A stretch of 41,330 nt of DNA. Source: Candidatus Fermentibacterota bacterium (lineage in GTDB: Bacteria; Fermentibacterota; Fermentibacteria; Fermentibacterales; JCC-6). The DNA is taken from assembly GCA_029571005.1 (NCBI GenBank), contig JAKPTG010000023.1, positions 1-41,330 of the forward strand, given 5' to 3'. Below the pieces are notes generated by a model that saw only the letters and a program-made list of their open reading frames with translations, was not told the DNA's origin and made no database searches. Position 1 is the first letter of the stretch. Each line of letters opens with the position of its first letter. The position numbers and the translations under genes were made by a program. Below, piece after piece: positions 18,732-28,027 of the stretch.

Positions 18732-18956
18732 TTATATCTTCCAACTTTCTTTCCTCCTTCCCTGTCTGTCCGGGTGGGTTTCACCCGGTCGTTTCAATTG
18801 GGCGGCACCGTCTCCGATGCTGCAACTCAAGATGCAGGGTGGTGGCGTACCGGAGTGCACGTCGCCGGCTGTGACGGAGCCGCCGGACTCCCGGCTGCCG
18901 GAAGCCTGTATCCCTTCGGTGTGGAATCCGTAGTGCTTCATGGTTGTCCGTGCCAT
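18732..18956 (-). CDS. Small 74-aa ORF with near-perfect Shine-Dalgarno, function unknown
   Basis: GAGGAGGT (complement of 18965-18972) 8 nt before ATG; MARTTMKHYGFHTEGIQASGSRESGGSVTAGDVHSGTPPPCILSCSIGDG... Confidence 0.4.
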   Translation of the reverse strand: MARTTMKHYGFHTEGIQASGSRESGGSVTAGDVHSGTPPPCILSCSIGDGAAQLKRPGETHPDRQGRRKESWKI

Positions 18957-19247
18957 TGCGTCACACCTCCTCGTACCGTTTCTTCGTCTCTACCTGGTAT
19001 AAGCCTGATACGCCGGCTTTTCTGACAGACCGGGCTTCAATTGATGAAATCACCCTCTGTGTCGGTCGAAAGTCTGCCTGACCAGAACGGTCATCTGCAG
19101 GCGCTCTGCTATGAGACCCGCCGCCTACAGGGCGAGATACATGGATCCTGGATCCGAAGTGTCAGCCACTACGCGGGGTGACATCCGCAAGATTCCTGAT
19201 CGGGTCAGGCAGATAGACAAGCATCGGTCGCTTCTCGCCGCTCAAGT

Positions 19248-19419
19248 GACGACCCTGCGGGAACCGGGCCCTTGAAATCCGAGTTCCGACTGAGCATTAT
19301 CGGGTAACGGAGTGCTTTCATCGCCGGCCGTTCTTTTATGGTGTAACTTGTGTTTAGGCACTCAATTATACCACTTTAGAACAGCCTTGTGCAACTCTCT
19401 GGTGAGAGATCCGGGCTAA
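19248..19419 (-). mobile_element. Degenerate IS end, copy A (5' end of an IS1380-like element)
   Basis: Aligns gap-free over 172 nt to 20631-20802, about 88% identical by eye; keeps ggtataattgag promoter-like motif on the minus strand. Confidence 0.65.
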
Positions 19420-19452
19420 TATCAGGATGCTGTCTTGTGAAGGAGCCGATCA

Positions 19453-20187
19453 ATGATGAAACACATGGACACACGGGGGATCATCGCATTCTTTGACCGT
19501 ATGAGCATGGATGAGCCCTCCCGTATGTACCTGAAGTACCATGCCCAAAGATTCTCATTCCTCCTTGGACTCCTTGATGACTGCATCGGTACAATGGCCG
19601 GGGGGGTGTGCGAGAGCTGTCTGGACGTGGGTCCGAACTACCTCACATTGCTTTTGCGGGAGTGTGAGGTCGCAAGCAGGATTGACAGCATTGGCTTTCA
19701 TGACGATCGCTTTCCGTGCCGTGCCGGTGACGCCCACTTCGAATTCGATCTGAGGGACGCGGTCGAACGGGAAAGATGGCCCCGTATCGGCCCCTACGAC
19801 CTGGTGGTGATGGCGGAAGTGATCGAACACCTTCCGGTTTACCTGCCGGTGACCTTCGCATTTCTCGCCAGTTTGGTGAAACCGGGCGGATACCTGGTGA
19901 TTCAGACGCCCAACGCCTGCTCCCTGTCGAAGCGGATGCGCTTTCTAACGGGAAGGAACCCGTTTGACCTGATACGGGACGACAGGGAGAACCCCAGCCA
20001 CTTCCGCGAATACACCATTCGCGAGTTGACGGATCACGGGGTTTCAGCGGGTTTCGAAGTGCGCAGGGTTGTAACAAGGAACTACTTTTTGGGCGAAAGG
20101 CTGCGCTCGAAGGTCTTTGCACGGATTTCCCCCCTTCTTCCCCCCTCTCTCCGGAGCGGCATCACACTGTTGCTGGCGAAGAAGTGA
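19453..20187 (+). CDS. Class I SAM-dependent methyltransferase
   Basis: CLDVGPNYLTLLLRE...YDLVVMAEVIEHLPVYLPVTFAFLASLVKPGGYLVIQTPNACSLSKRMRFLTGRNPFDLI; aaggag RBS upstream. Confidence 0.85.
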   Translation: MMKHMDTRGIIAFFDRMSMDEPSRMYLKYHAQRFSFLLGLLDDCIGTMAGGVCESCLDVGPNYLTLLLRECEVASRIDSIGFHDDRFPCRAGDAHFEFDLRDAVERERWPRIGPYDLVVMAEVIEHLPVYLPVTFAFLASLVKPGGYLVIQTPNACSLSKRMRFLTGRNPFDLIRDDRENPSHFREYTIRELTDHGVSAGFEVRRVVTRNYFLGERLRSKVFARISPLLPPSLRSGITLLLAKK

Positions 20188-20271
20188 CCGGTACGCCTGT
20201 TTCTTTTCGAGGGGCTTGTCCGACGGTTTTGGCCGACCGCACAGACTGCCTTGTTTTTCACTGTTCCCTCG

Positions 20272-20802
20272 TCACGGATCTTTGCCCGAAGACAGTCGAA
20301 GAATACCACGGCATGCAAAGGCTCCAGGGGTCGGCTTCGCCATTCGCGAACCCCTTCTCACGCTGCTCCTCAACAATGCACCGATCTTCATCAACTTCAG
20401 CCGGACCGTCCCGCACTGGGCCTTGGCGAAGACGGTTCCCTTCAGACCCAAAGCGAGACCGTACACCCCCTCTGGGACACCGGCTCCAAGATGCTGTGTT
20501 CGATCCTTGCAGAATCCCGACCGTCCTCGAAGCGGGCGGCAAAGCCGGCGATGATCCCCGTCCGGGCTTCCGCTTCCCGAAGCTGTAGGACTCCCCCGTC
20601 GGAGGTGACAAAAACCGCATCGAATCTGCTGACGACCCTGCGGGAACCGGGTCCTTGAAGTCCGAGTTCCGACTGAGCATTATCGGGTAACGGAGTGTTT
20701 TCATCGCCGGCCGTTCTTTTGTGGTGTAACTGGTATGTTGACACTCAATTATACCACTTTAGAGCGGCCTCTGCTTAATCACTGGTGAGAAATCCGGGCT
20801 AA
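20272..20802 (-). mobile_element. Internally deleted, frameshifted IS1380-like element, copy B
   Basis: Minus-strand frames: RRVVSRFDAVFVTSDGGVLQLREAEARTGIIAGFAARFEDGRDSARIEHSILEPVSQRG (N-terminal transposase) then, in another frame, YGLALG...GTVRLKLMKIGALLRSSVRR (C-terminal-like). Catalytic middle missing. Confidence 0.65.
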
Positions 20803-22883
20803 CCGGTAAGGGCGATCCAAAGCACCCTGAGAAGGCTCTTCGGGTGGAGCAGGATGTTGGAGTAGGCCTGATTGGCCAGAGGGCAGGCGCACTCCTTCCG
20901 CCGGATGGACCTGCGGATCTCCCGGGCCCTGCGCGACCTCCAGACATCCATGAAGTTGTTGGAATCGTCAACCGAGCCCATCCGGCCCCGGTACGCCAGG
21001 ATGGCGCAGGGCCATACTTCGCCGTCGGAGTTCACGTGGACGTTCAGAAACGCCGCGTAGCACGGGATGACCTGCCGACCGGTCTTCAGGTACTCGGTGA
21101 CGATGTCGTAGTAAACCAGCCTCATGGCGGTGGTGACCCTGGACAGGAGCCTCATCCCTTTCATCCCGGAGCGGACCGCCCTCTTGAAGGTTTCCATAAT
21201 CTCGCCGTAGCTCACGCCCTCCGGGGTGATGCCGCTTCCCAGGTTGAAGAACTCCTCCCGTTCCTCGGCCACTTCATTGATGTAGGTGTCCACTTCCAGA
21301 GAGCCGGCGAACCGGATTATCTCCGGCAGTTTTTCTGCGTTGAACCGGGAGATCACCGTCCCGACCCCCACATGGAGCTCCCTGTGGCTTTTCCTGAGGT
21401 TCTTCAGCCTTTCCAGGGTGTCCATCAGCCGCCGGAAGTTCCCGGGCACGCCCCGGACAAGGTCGTGGGCTTCGCCTATGCCGTCCATGCTCGGTTTTAT
21501 CGTGAGTATCGTGCCCGGGGCCTCGAGGGCGATTACGTCCAGTATCTCCCTGGTCATGGCCTCTATCCGCTGTGGATCCAGGGCGTTGGTGGGGATGTGT
21601 ATCACCGCCGGGCGCAGGTGGCGGCAGGCCAGCCTCACGATCTCCGGAAGGTCGGCCCTCAGAAAGGGTTCTCCGCCGGACACGTTGAAGAAGTAGGTTC
21701 TGCCTATTGAACGGAACAGGATTTCCACCGCCTCCTGGTCCAACTCCGACCCGGGTTCCGGGGGGTGTTTCCAGATGAAACAGGTTCGGCACCTGGACTG
21801 GCACTTCCGGGTGACGGAGAATGTTACGTTGATGGGGCCCGGAGGGGGGGCCAGTCCCAGCCTGGCCCAGAAGGCCCCGACCGCCCTGCAGGCTATGAGG
21901 AGCAGTTGCGAGGCGTGGTTCATCTGGACCGGGAACCGGCGCTGCAGCGCCTGGTGGATTACCGCCTCCAGGGCGAAGAGCCCTTCCGTCAACATCAGCA
22001 AGGCCCTGTGCCCCAAAGCGATGGTGGTGGCCACCGCCATGCCCCCGGGCACGAAGCTGGAGACCATCAGGGCCTGCACCGATTCCTTCACACCGATTCC
22101 GCCGGGGATGAACACCATCAGCAGGGAAGCGAGCCAGGAAGCCGGGGAGGCCAGAATGCACAGAATGACGAGGGTGTGTGGGGGGTCCGATCCCGGTACT
22201 CCGAACCCCTTGAACCAGAAGTACAGCCCCAGCCCCCGAAGCGACCACGAAAGGGCGTGGCTGCCTATGAAAACGGCCTGGTGCCGGTAGCTTATGTGGG
22301 GGAGTTCCCGGATATCGGCCCCTATCCTGACGGCGAGTTTCCGGGCGATGAGCCTCTGGATTCCCGGGGCGAGAAGCATGAGAACCCCCAGCACCGCCGA
22401 CACGCTCAGGGCCACGGTGAGCGCCGGAGGGAGGGCGGAAGTGCTCACGAAGGGGATGGACAGGGCGGTGAGGAGCCCGAGGGCGGCCACCAGGTAGATG
22501 TTCTCCAGGATCAGGGCGGTGGTCGCCTTCACGGAGCCGGCGCCGTTGGAGTTCAGGAAGGCGATCCGCCCCAGAACCATCCACAGCCTGCCGGGGATGT
22601 AGCTGCCCATCTGGGTGATGAACCAGTTGCGTCTGACGCTGTCCCGTTCAATGGTCGGGATCTTCAGCGCCCCCAAGATGTTCCTCCAGGCCATGGGGGC
22701 GAGGTAGTAGCCTGTGAACAGGCAGAGGGCCGAGAGGATCAGGCAGGACCAGTCGGCCCGGCCCCCCGCCTCCCGCCAGAATTCCTCCAGCCTTGGTCTC
22801 CAGACCGGCAGAAGGCTGTACAGGAAGTACAGGAACGCTCCTGCCAGAAGCAGCGGCCCGAGCCATGTCTTCAGTCTCTTCAA
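20799..22883 (-). CDS. LPG_synthase_TM (UPF0104/COG0392-like) domain fused to radical SAM/SPASM-like domain
   Basis: TTG start overlapping the previous stop (TTGA). N-half polytopic with GSYIPGRLWMVLGRIAFL and VFIPGGIGVKESVQALM; C-half NVTFSVTRKCQSRCRTCFIWK (CxxxCxxC), FFNVSGGEPFLRADLPEIV, and CYAAFLNVHVNSDGEVWPCAIL...KECACP. Confidence 0.9.
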   Translation of the reverse strand: MKRLKTWLGPLLLAGAFLYFLYSLLPVWRPRLEEFWREAGGRADWSCLILSALCLFTGYYLAPMAWRNILGALKIPTIERDSVRRNWFITQMGSYIPGRLWMVLGRIAFLNSNGAGSVKATTALILENIYLVAALGLLTALSIPFVSTSALPPALTVALSVSAVLGVLMLLAPGIQRLIARKLAVRIGADIRELPHISYRHQAVFIGSHALSWSLRGLGLYFWFKGFGVPGSDPPHTLVILCILASPASWLASLLMVFIPGGIGVKESVQALMVSSFVPGGMAVATTIALGHRALLMLTEGLFALEAVIHQALQRRFPVQMNHASQLLLIACRAVGAFWARLGLAPPPGPINVTFSVTRKCQSRCRTCFIWKHPPEPGSELDQEAVEILFRSIGRTYFFNVSGGEPFLRADLPEIVRLACRHLRPAVIHIPTNALDPQRIEAMTREILDVIALEAPGTILTIKPSMDGIGEAHDLVRGVPGNFRRLMDTLERLKNLRKSHRELHVGVGTVISRFNAEKLPEIIRFAGSLEVDTYINEVAEEREEFFNLGSGITPEGVSYGEIMETFKRAVRSGMKGMRLLSRVTTAMRLVYYDIVTEYLKTGRQVIPCYAAFLNVHVNSDGEVWPCAILAYRGRMGSVDDSNNFMDVWRSRRAREIRRSIRRKECACPLANQAYSNILLHPKSLLRVLWIALTG

Positions 22884-25141
22884 CCGACCCGCCGCTTTCT
22901 TCCCGGCAGCACCGCCATCAGGATCGCCGCCGTCGCCGCCGCCAGGGATACGAGCATTCCGGCCTTCACGTCGGAGCCGTCGTAATGGAACCTCACCGTA
23001 CTTTCCCCGGAGGGAATGAGCACCGAACGCATCCATCCGTTGGCCCGCAGCACCTCCGTCGGGGCTCCGTTCACCTCGGCCCTCCATCGGGGGTACCAGG
23101 TATCAGCCAGCACCAGTACCGCCGGCGAACCGGTGGAAACCCGCACCACCACCTCCTCGGGTTCGTCGAGGATTATCTCCGCCCTCCCGGAACAGACCAG
23201 GGGGATCTCCCCGGCGGGAGCGTCTATCACCGAAATCGTCATCGGGTTCAAACCCCTGGAGATGGCGTCGAATCCCCGGGCCGGGCCGCCGCTGACGGGC
23301 TGGGACGGAATGAACGCCCTGGGCATCGGTGCGGAGGGGAGACGGGGGGATTCCCCGCCGACCGCCGCACGAAACTCCTCCCACGGGAACACCCCCTCCG
23401 GCAGGCTGAAGACGCTGACGGCGAACTGGTAAACGGTTTCCGGGTCGGGACGGGCCATGATTTCCATCATGCTGTCCACCAGGGCGGGCTTGGCGGCGTG
23501 GTAACCCCCGACGGACCGGATCCCCAGGGGGATCAGGTCGTTGCCTCCGGGGAAGACCCTTCCGGAACCGGCCATGGATTCGAGCCCCGGGTCCGCCGGG
23601 TGAAGGGATTCCACGGAGGTCCGGTTCAGGTACACCTGGAAGCTCCTGTTGAACGGCACCAGCTCCAGTGCGGTGATCAGCACCACCCCGGCGGCGGCGG
23701 GTATCGTTCCCAGCCTCAGCCTTCTGACCCCCGCGAGCAGCGCCAGGAGCCCGGCGGAGGAGAGGAAGGCCCGGAGCAGGTCGCCCCGGAGAAGCTCCGC
23801 CCGGTGTCTGACGATTCCCTCGAAACCCCTTCCCCCCGGCACTCCCATCCTTGTCCACCAGGAGTTCTGGAGGGCCCGGCTGAGGGGTTCCGCCAGGGGG
23901 ACCAGAACCAGGAACAGGGCGGCGGCCCCGGCTATGACGGCGGCGTGCCTCCGGGAGGCGTTCCCCGAAAAAACCGCGTCGAAACCGAAGCCCGTCGCCA
24001 GAGCCAGGGAGGAGGTGGTGATGAAGGCCGCCATGTGGGGGGCGCGGATCTGCCTGAAAATCGGAACGAACCGGTACAGAAGCCCGAAAAGCCCGGTGTA
24101 CCCCCCCCAGGACACCAGCGTCCCCAGGATCGCGAGGGTGATCAGGGCGCCCCGAAGCCTGCGGTCCGCCCCCGCCGCCAGCCCCGCCAGGGCCAGGATG
24201 AACACCGCCACCCCGGTGAACTCGCTGCTCAGCCTGAGCCCGAGCCTGCCGAAGTAAACCGGTACCCCGGAGATGGAGCTGTCCGGGAACCCGTGCCGGA
24301 GCCCGAAGGCCGAGGGGAGTATCATGGCCAGGGATTCCTCCGGGGGCATGGAGTAACTGGCGGCGGCGGCGGGATCAAGCCCCTCGCCCCGGGAGGAATG
24401 CCTGCTGAACAGGTAGCCGGGGTACAACTGAACCGCCGCCGTCAGGATTCCCAGCACCACCATGGCGCCGGGGCCGGCGATGCCGGAGACCCATGTTCCG
24501 GGACGTCTTAGGAGCCACAGCGCGAGCACCCCGGCCATGATTCCCGAGTAGAGCATCATCTGCGGGTGGCTGGAAAGCCCCTGCATGCCCACCGCCAGGG
24601 CGCCCAGCCCTATCCATTTCGGCCTCCGGGTATCGGCCCAGCGCTTTACCGCGTAAAGCAGGAGGGGCGCCAGGGCCCAGCAGATGATTTTGCTGCCGTG
24701 TCCGGCGTAGAAGAGGGTGTTGGCCCACGCCCCTAAAGCGTACGCCGCGGCGCCGGCGAGCCTTCCCGGCCCGGAGACCCCGGAGGCCCGAAGGAAAAGC
24801 CACGTGAAGAGCCCGGCCAGAAACATGTGGACCGGGAAAAGGAACCTCACCGACGCCTCCGTCCCCAGGAGCAGCAGCGGCAGCCCCCGGAGGGGATAGA
24901 ACACCGGGGCGCTGAAGGAGGCGTAGAAGGGAACCCCGCCGAAGATGAAGGGGTTCCACAGGGGGAGCCGCCCCTGCCGCAGGGACGACTCGGCGAAGGC
25001 CAGGAAGGGGTATCCCTGGTGGACCGTGTCGCTGAGCTGCCCCCCGGGCAGCCTGGAGGAGGTGAACACCGGCAGATAGACCGCCACGGCCAGCAGAAGC
25101 ATCAAGGCCGCAACCACCAGGGTTTCCCGGGGCTTTCTCAT
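22880..25141 (-). CDS. YfhO-like polytopic membrane protein (putative GT-C glycosyltransferase)
   Basis: MRKPRETLVVAALMLLLAVAVYLPVFTSSRLPGGQLSDTVHQGYPFLAFAESSLRQGRLPLWNPFIFGGVPFYA; C-terminal TM LVSLAAATAAILMAVLPGRKRR. Confidence 0.82.
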   Translation of the reverse strand: MRKPRETLVVAALMLLLAVAVYLPVFTSSRLPGGQLSDTVHQGYPFLAFAESSLRQGRLPLWNPFIFGGVPFYASFSAPVFYPLRGLPLLLLGTEASVRFLFPVHMFLAGLFTWLFLRASGVSGPGRLAGAAAYALGAWANTLFYAGHGSKIICWALAPLLLYAVKRWADTRRPKWIGLGALAVGMQGLSSHPQMMLYSGIMAGVLALWLLRRPGTWVSGIAGPGAMVVLGILTAAVQLYPGYLFSRHSSRGEGLDPAAAASYSMPPEESLAMILPSAFGLRHGFPDSSISGVPVYFGRLGLRLSSEFTGVAVFILALAGLAAGADRRLRGALITLAILGTLVSWGGYTGLFGLLYRFVPIFRQIRAPHMAAFITTSSLALATGFGFDAVFSGNASRRHAAVIAGAAALFLVLVPLAEPLSRALQNSWWTRMGVPGGRGFEGIVRHRAELLRGDLLRAFLSSAGLLALLAGVRRLRLGTIPAAAGVVLITALELVPFNRSFQVYLNRTSVESLHPADPGLESMAGSGRVFPGGNDLIPLGIRSVGGYHAAKPALVDSMMEIMARPDPETVYQFAVSVFSLPEGVFPWEEFRAAVGGESPRLPSAPMPRAFIPSQPVSGGPARGFDAISRGLNPMTISVIDAPAGEIPLVCSGRAEIILDEPEEVVVRVSTGSPAVLVLADTWYPRWRAEVNGAPTEVLRANGWMRSVLIPSGESTVRFHYDGSDVKAGMLVSLAAATAAILMAVLPGRKRRVG

Positions 25142-26079
25142 CCGCCTTCTCCCTTCTTTCCCCGCCGGAGCCGTCCGGCGGTGGCCGCGGCCAGAACCAG
25201 CTCCATGACGGTCATCACGATTCTCTGGCCCCCGGCGGCAACGATTCCCGGGGCGAGAAGGGTTCCGGGCAGGGCGATCAGCGCCGCCGCGGCCTCCCTT
25301 ACTCCGAGCCCGCCCGGGACCAGCACGACAATATATCCGGCGAGCCATGACAGGGGCGCCGCCGCAAGACACCTTGCCGGCTCCGCCTCGCCGATGCCCA
25401 TTCCCCGGAACCACAGCCACAGTGCGATCCCCCGGACGATCCAGGTAAGGGTGTAGAAACCGGTGACCGCCAGGGCGTGGCGCAGGGGGACCGGCCGGAA
25501 ATCCAGCCCGCGGATCCGGAAAACCAGCTTCTGCAAGGGGGTCAGCAGGGGAAGCAGGGCCACGGCGGCCCCCGCCGCTCCCAGGGCCCACCTCAGGGCC
25601 CGGCCGTCGGCGATGTCGGGATGGAAGAGCCACACCGAAAACGTCATAACCCCCACCGCGGCGGTGCTGAACAGGAGTTCCAGCACCAGGGTCGAGGCCG
25701 ACTTCCCCAGGGAGTAGCCCCGGGCCTTGAGGTACCCGATCCTGCCGGCGAACAGCCAGACCTTGCCGGGTATGTACCTGCCGAGCTGGCTGCCGAACCA
25801 GACGGCGTAAAGGGTCTTTCTCGGGATGTCCACACCCCGCTGCCGGCACACCATGACCCAGCCCTCCGGGGAAAACGCCAACCCGGCCAGGAGCGCCAGG
25901 GAGGAGGCGGCAAGAAGCGGCGGATCGAGTTTCCATGGAAACCGTTCGGCGCTTTCCAGCCAGTCGCCGCCGTGACGCCGGATCTGTACCCCCGCGAATA
26001 CCAGCAGAGCCAGGAAAGCCACCCTTACCCAGAAAGCGGGTTTCTTCGGGTTCACAGGAGGCCTTCGGATCTGTACCAT
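25138..26079 (-). CDS. LPG_synthase_TM (UPF0104-like) family membrane protein
   Basis: WFGSQLGRYIPGKVWLFAGRIGYLKARGYS...VVLVPGGLGVREAAAALIALPG. Confidence 0.85.
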   Translation of the reverse strand: MVQIRRPPVNPKKPAFWVRVAFLALLVFAGVQIRRHGGDWLESAERFPWKLDPPLLAASSLALLAGLAFSPEGWVMVCRQRGVDIPRKTLYAVWFGSQLGRYIPGKVWLFAGRIGYLKARGYSLGKSASTLVLELLFSTAAVGVMTFSVWLFHPDIADGRALRWALGAAGAAVALLPLLTPLQKLVFRIRGLDFRPVPLRHALAVTGFYTLTWIVRGIALWLWFRGMGIGEAEPARCLAAAPLSWLAGYIVVLVPGGLGVREAAAALIALPGTLLAPGIVAAGGQRIVMTVMELVLAAATAGRLRRGKKGEGG

Positions 26080-26936
26080 GCCACTGCGTCCTCCGCCGCC
26101 TTCCGGAAGGAGAAGCGGGGGGTGAAACCCGCGGCGGCGGCCTTGTCTATGGAAACCCAGCGGTCGGTCCCGAAGAGACGGAGCCTGCTCTTCGACAGGG
26201 CCCGCGGACACAGGGGCCCGAGGGCCAGGGCGGCCCGGAAGAGCCATCGGGGCGCCGGTATCACCCGGGTCTTCACTCCGGCGGCATTCCCGGCTATCCG
26301 GGCTATCCGGGCCATGGAAAGCACCTCGGGGCCGCCGATGTGGTACAGCCCCCCCGCCAGGGGCCCCCCCGGCAGGGAGGCCGCCACCGCCCGGCAGACG
26401 TCCAGCACGTGGGTGGGCCTGGTTCGGGCCCCTTCCCGGCCCACCACCGGAAACCATCCTCCGGCCGCCTGCCGGAACAGGACCAGCTTGTGCCCGTCGC
26501 CGGGGCCGAAAACGAAGTCCGGCCTCAGGATGGTGAGGCCGCCCGGGGGGAGGTCAAGGGCCCCGAGCCTCCGCTCCCCCTCCGCCTTGGTCCTCTCGTA
26601 GAGACCCTCCGGAGCCAGGGGCGAGTTCTCCCGGGAGCCCGGGACGAGGCCGCACACCCCGGGGGTGCTCAGGTGTATCAGGGGGACCCCCGCCCCGGCG
26701 CACATCCTTCCCAGGGCTTCCGGGAAACCGGCGTTGGCCTCCAGTGCCTCCCGTTCCCCCGTACCCCCGGATACGAGTTTTCCCGCTGCGTTGACCACGG
26801 CTCCGACCCCCGGGGCCGGTTCCACTCCGCCGTCCTTCCGTCCCCGATGGAGAAGCACCTCGTGCCCTTCCCCCGCCAGGTAGCCGGCTACGGCGCCTCC
26901 GATGAACCCGCCGGCGCCGGTGACCAGAACCCTCAA
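26052..26936 (-). CDS. NAD(P)-dependent sugar epimerase/dehydratase (extended SDR)
   Basis: RVLVTGAGGFIGGAVAGYL, later YERTKAEGERR (YxxxK) and LRPDFVFGPGDG; TTG start in TTGA overlap. Confidence 0.88.
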   Translation of the reverse strand: MRVLVTGAGGFIGGAVAGYLAGEGHEVLLHRGRKDGGVEPAPGVGAVVNAAGKLVSGGTGEREALEANAGFPEALGRMCAGAGVPLIHLSTPGVCGLVPGSRENSPLAPEGLYERTKAEGERRLGALDLPPGGLTILRPDFVFGPGDGHKLVLFRQAAGGWFPVVGREGARTRPTHVLDVCRAVAASLPGGPLAGGLYHIGGPEVLSMARIARIAGNAAGVKTRVIPAPRWLFRAALALGPLCPRALSKSRLRLFGTDRWVSIDKAAAAGFTPRFSFRKAAEDAVAWYRSEGLL

Positions 26937-28027
26937 TGGAGGGCCTCCAGCAGCTTTTCCGTATAGACCTCCCAGGAGAAGCGCCGGGAAAAGGCCTCCA
27001 CCCGGTTTTTCAGCCCCGGATCCCCAAGAAGCCCGGCGCACCGGGACAGGGCTTCCGCCAGGCAGGCGGGCTCCGGTGTCAAAGCGAGTTCCCCGGTGGA
27101 ACCCGGTTCCAGCACCTCCCTGAGGCTTCCCACATCCGTGACGACCATGGGCTTCCCGAAGGCCAGAGCTATCTGGGCGACCCCGCTCTGGGTGGCGCTC
27201 CGGTACGGAAGGGCCACTATGTCCGCCGCCCGGAAGTAAAGCCCGACCTCCTGGTCCGGAACGAAGCGGTCGTGCCTCACGAACCTTTCCCCGAGGTCTT
27301 CCGCCTCCTTCTCCAGCTCCCGCTCCGACTGGTAGTTCTCCCCCACCGCCAGAAGCACCGTATTCTCCGGAAGCATCCCCATGGCCCTGATAAGCAGGTC
27401 GAGGCCCTTGTAGCGGCGTACGAGCCCGAAGAACAGAACCACCACCCGGTCCGGGGCGAACCCCAGGGTCCGGCGGGCTTCCTCCCGGGAGGGGGCGTTC
27501 TGCAGGTACTGGTCGTAGATCGGATGGAAGAGCCTTACCACGCCCGACGCGCCGAGGCTCCAGGCGGCTTCCACGTCTTTTTCGCCGTGGACCGCCAGAA
27601 TCCTGCCCGACAGGTAGCTCCGGGTCAGCCGCATCCCCAGGGGAAATCCCTCGTGGGGTTCCAGGTTGTGGCATACCACCGCCGCAGGAATACCCCTCGG
27701 AGTACAGGCCTTGAGGCAGGGGGCGAAGAAGGGATGCCACCACTGGACGATACAGGCGTCGCAGCCGGCCCTGGACAGGGAACGCAGTGCGCCGGGCCAG
27801 GTCAGGGGCGACGAGGGCCGCAGGAGCGGCAGGACGCCGCTCTCCGGGAGTTCCGGGCCGGGTTCGAACTGGGTTGTTCCGGGGAAGAGCAGTGACGGGT
27901 ACAGGGTTCGGAACCCCGCCCTTACCACCCGATGACCGGCCTGTTCCACGGAGCGTGCGAGCCTGGAACTGAACTGGGCTATCCCACCCCTGAGGGGCGG
28001 AAACGGACCCAGCATACAGATTTTCAT
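26933..28027 (-). CDS. Glycosyltransferase, GT4/GT1-like
   Basis: MKICMLGPFPPLRGGIAQFSSRLAR...VVVLFFGLVRRYKGLDLLIRAM...VALPYRSATQSGVAQIALAFGKPMVVTDVGSLREVL. Confidence 0.93.
   Translation of the reverse strand: MKICMLGPFPPLRGGIAQFSSRLARSVEQAGHRVVRAGFRTLYPSLLFPGTTQFEPGPELPESGVLPLLRPSSPLTWPGALRSLSRAGCDACIVQWWHPFFAPCLKACTPRGIPAAVVCHNLEPHEGFPLGMRLTRSYLSGRILAVHGEKDVEAAWSLGASGVVRLFHPIYDQYLQNAPSREEARRTLGFAPDRVVVLFFGLVRRYKGLDLLIRAMGMLPENTVLLAVGENYQSERELEKEAEDLGERFVRHDRFVPDQEVGLYFRAADIVALPYRSATQSGVAQIALAFGKPMVVTDVGSLREVLEPGSTGELALTPEPACLAEALSRCAGLLGDPGLKNRVEAFSRRFSWEVYTEKLLEALH

Noticed and set aside
19030-19247. Possible decayed small IS-associated ORF (LQGEIHGSWIRSVSHYAG...RQIDKHRSLLAAQV)
   Set aside because: Interrupted by stops and frame changes; resemblance is too faint to assign.
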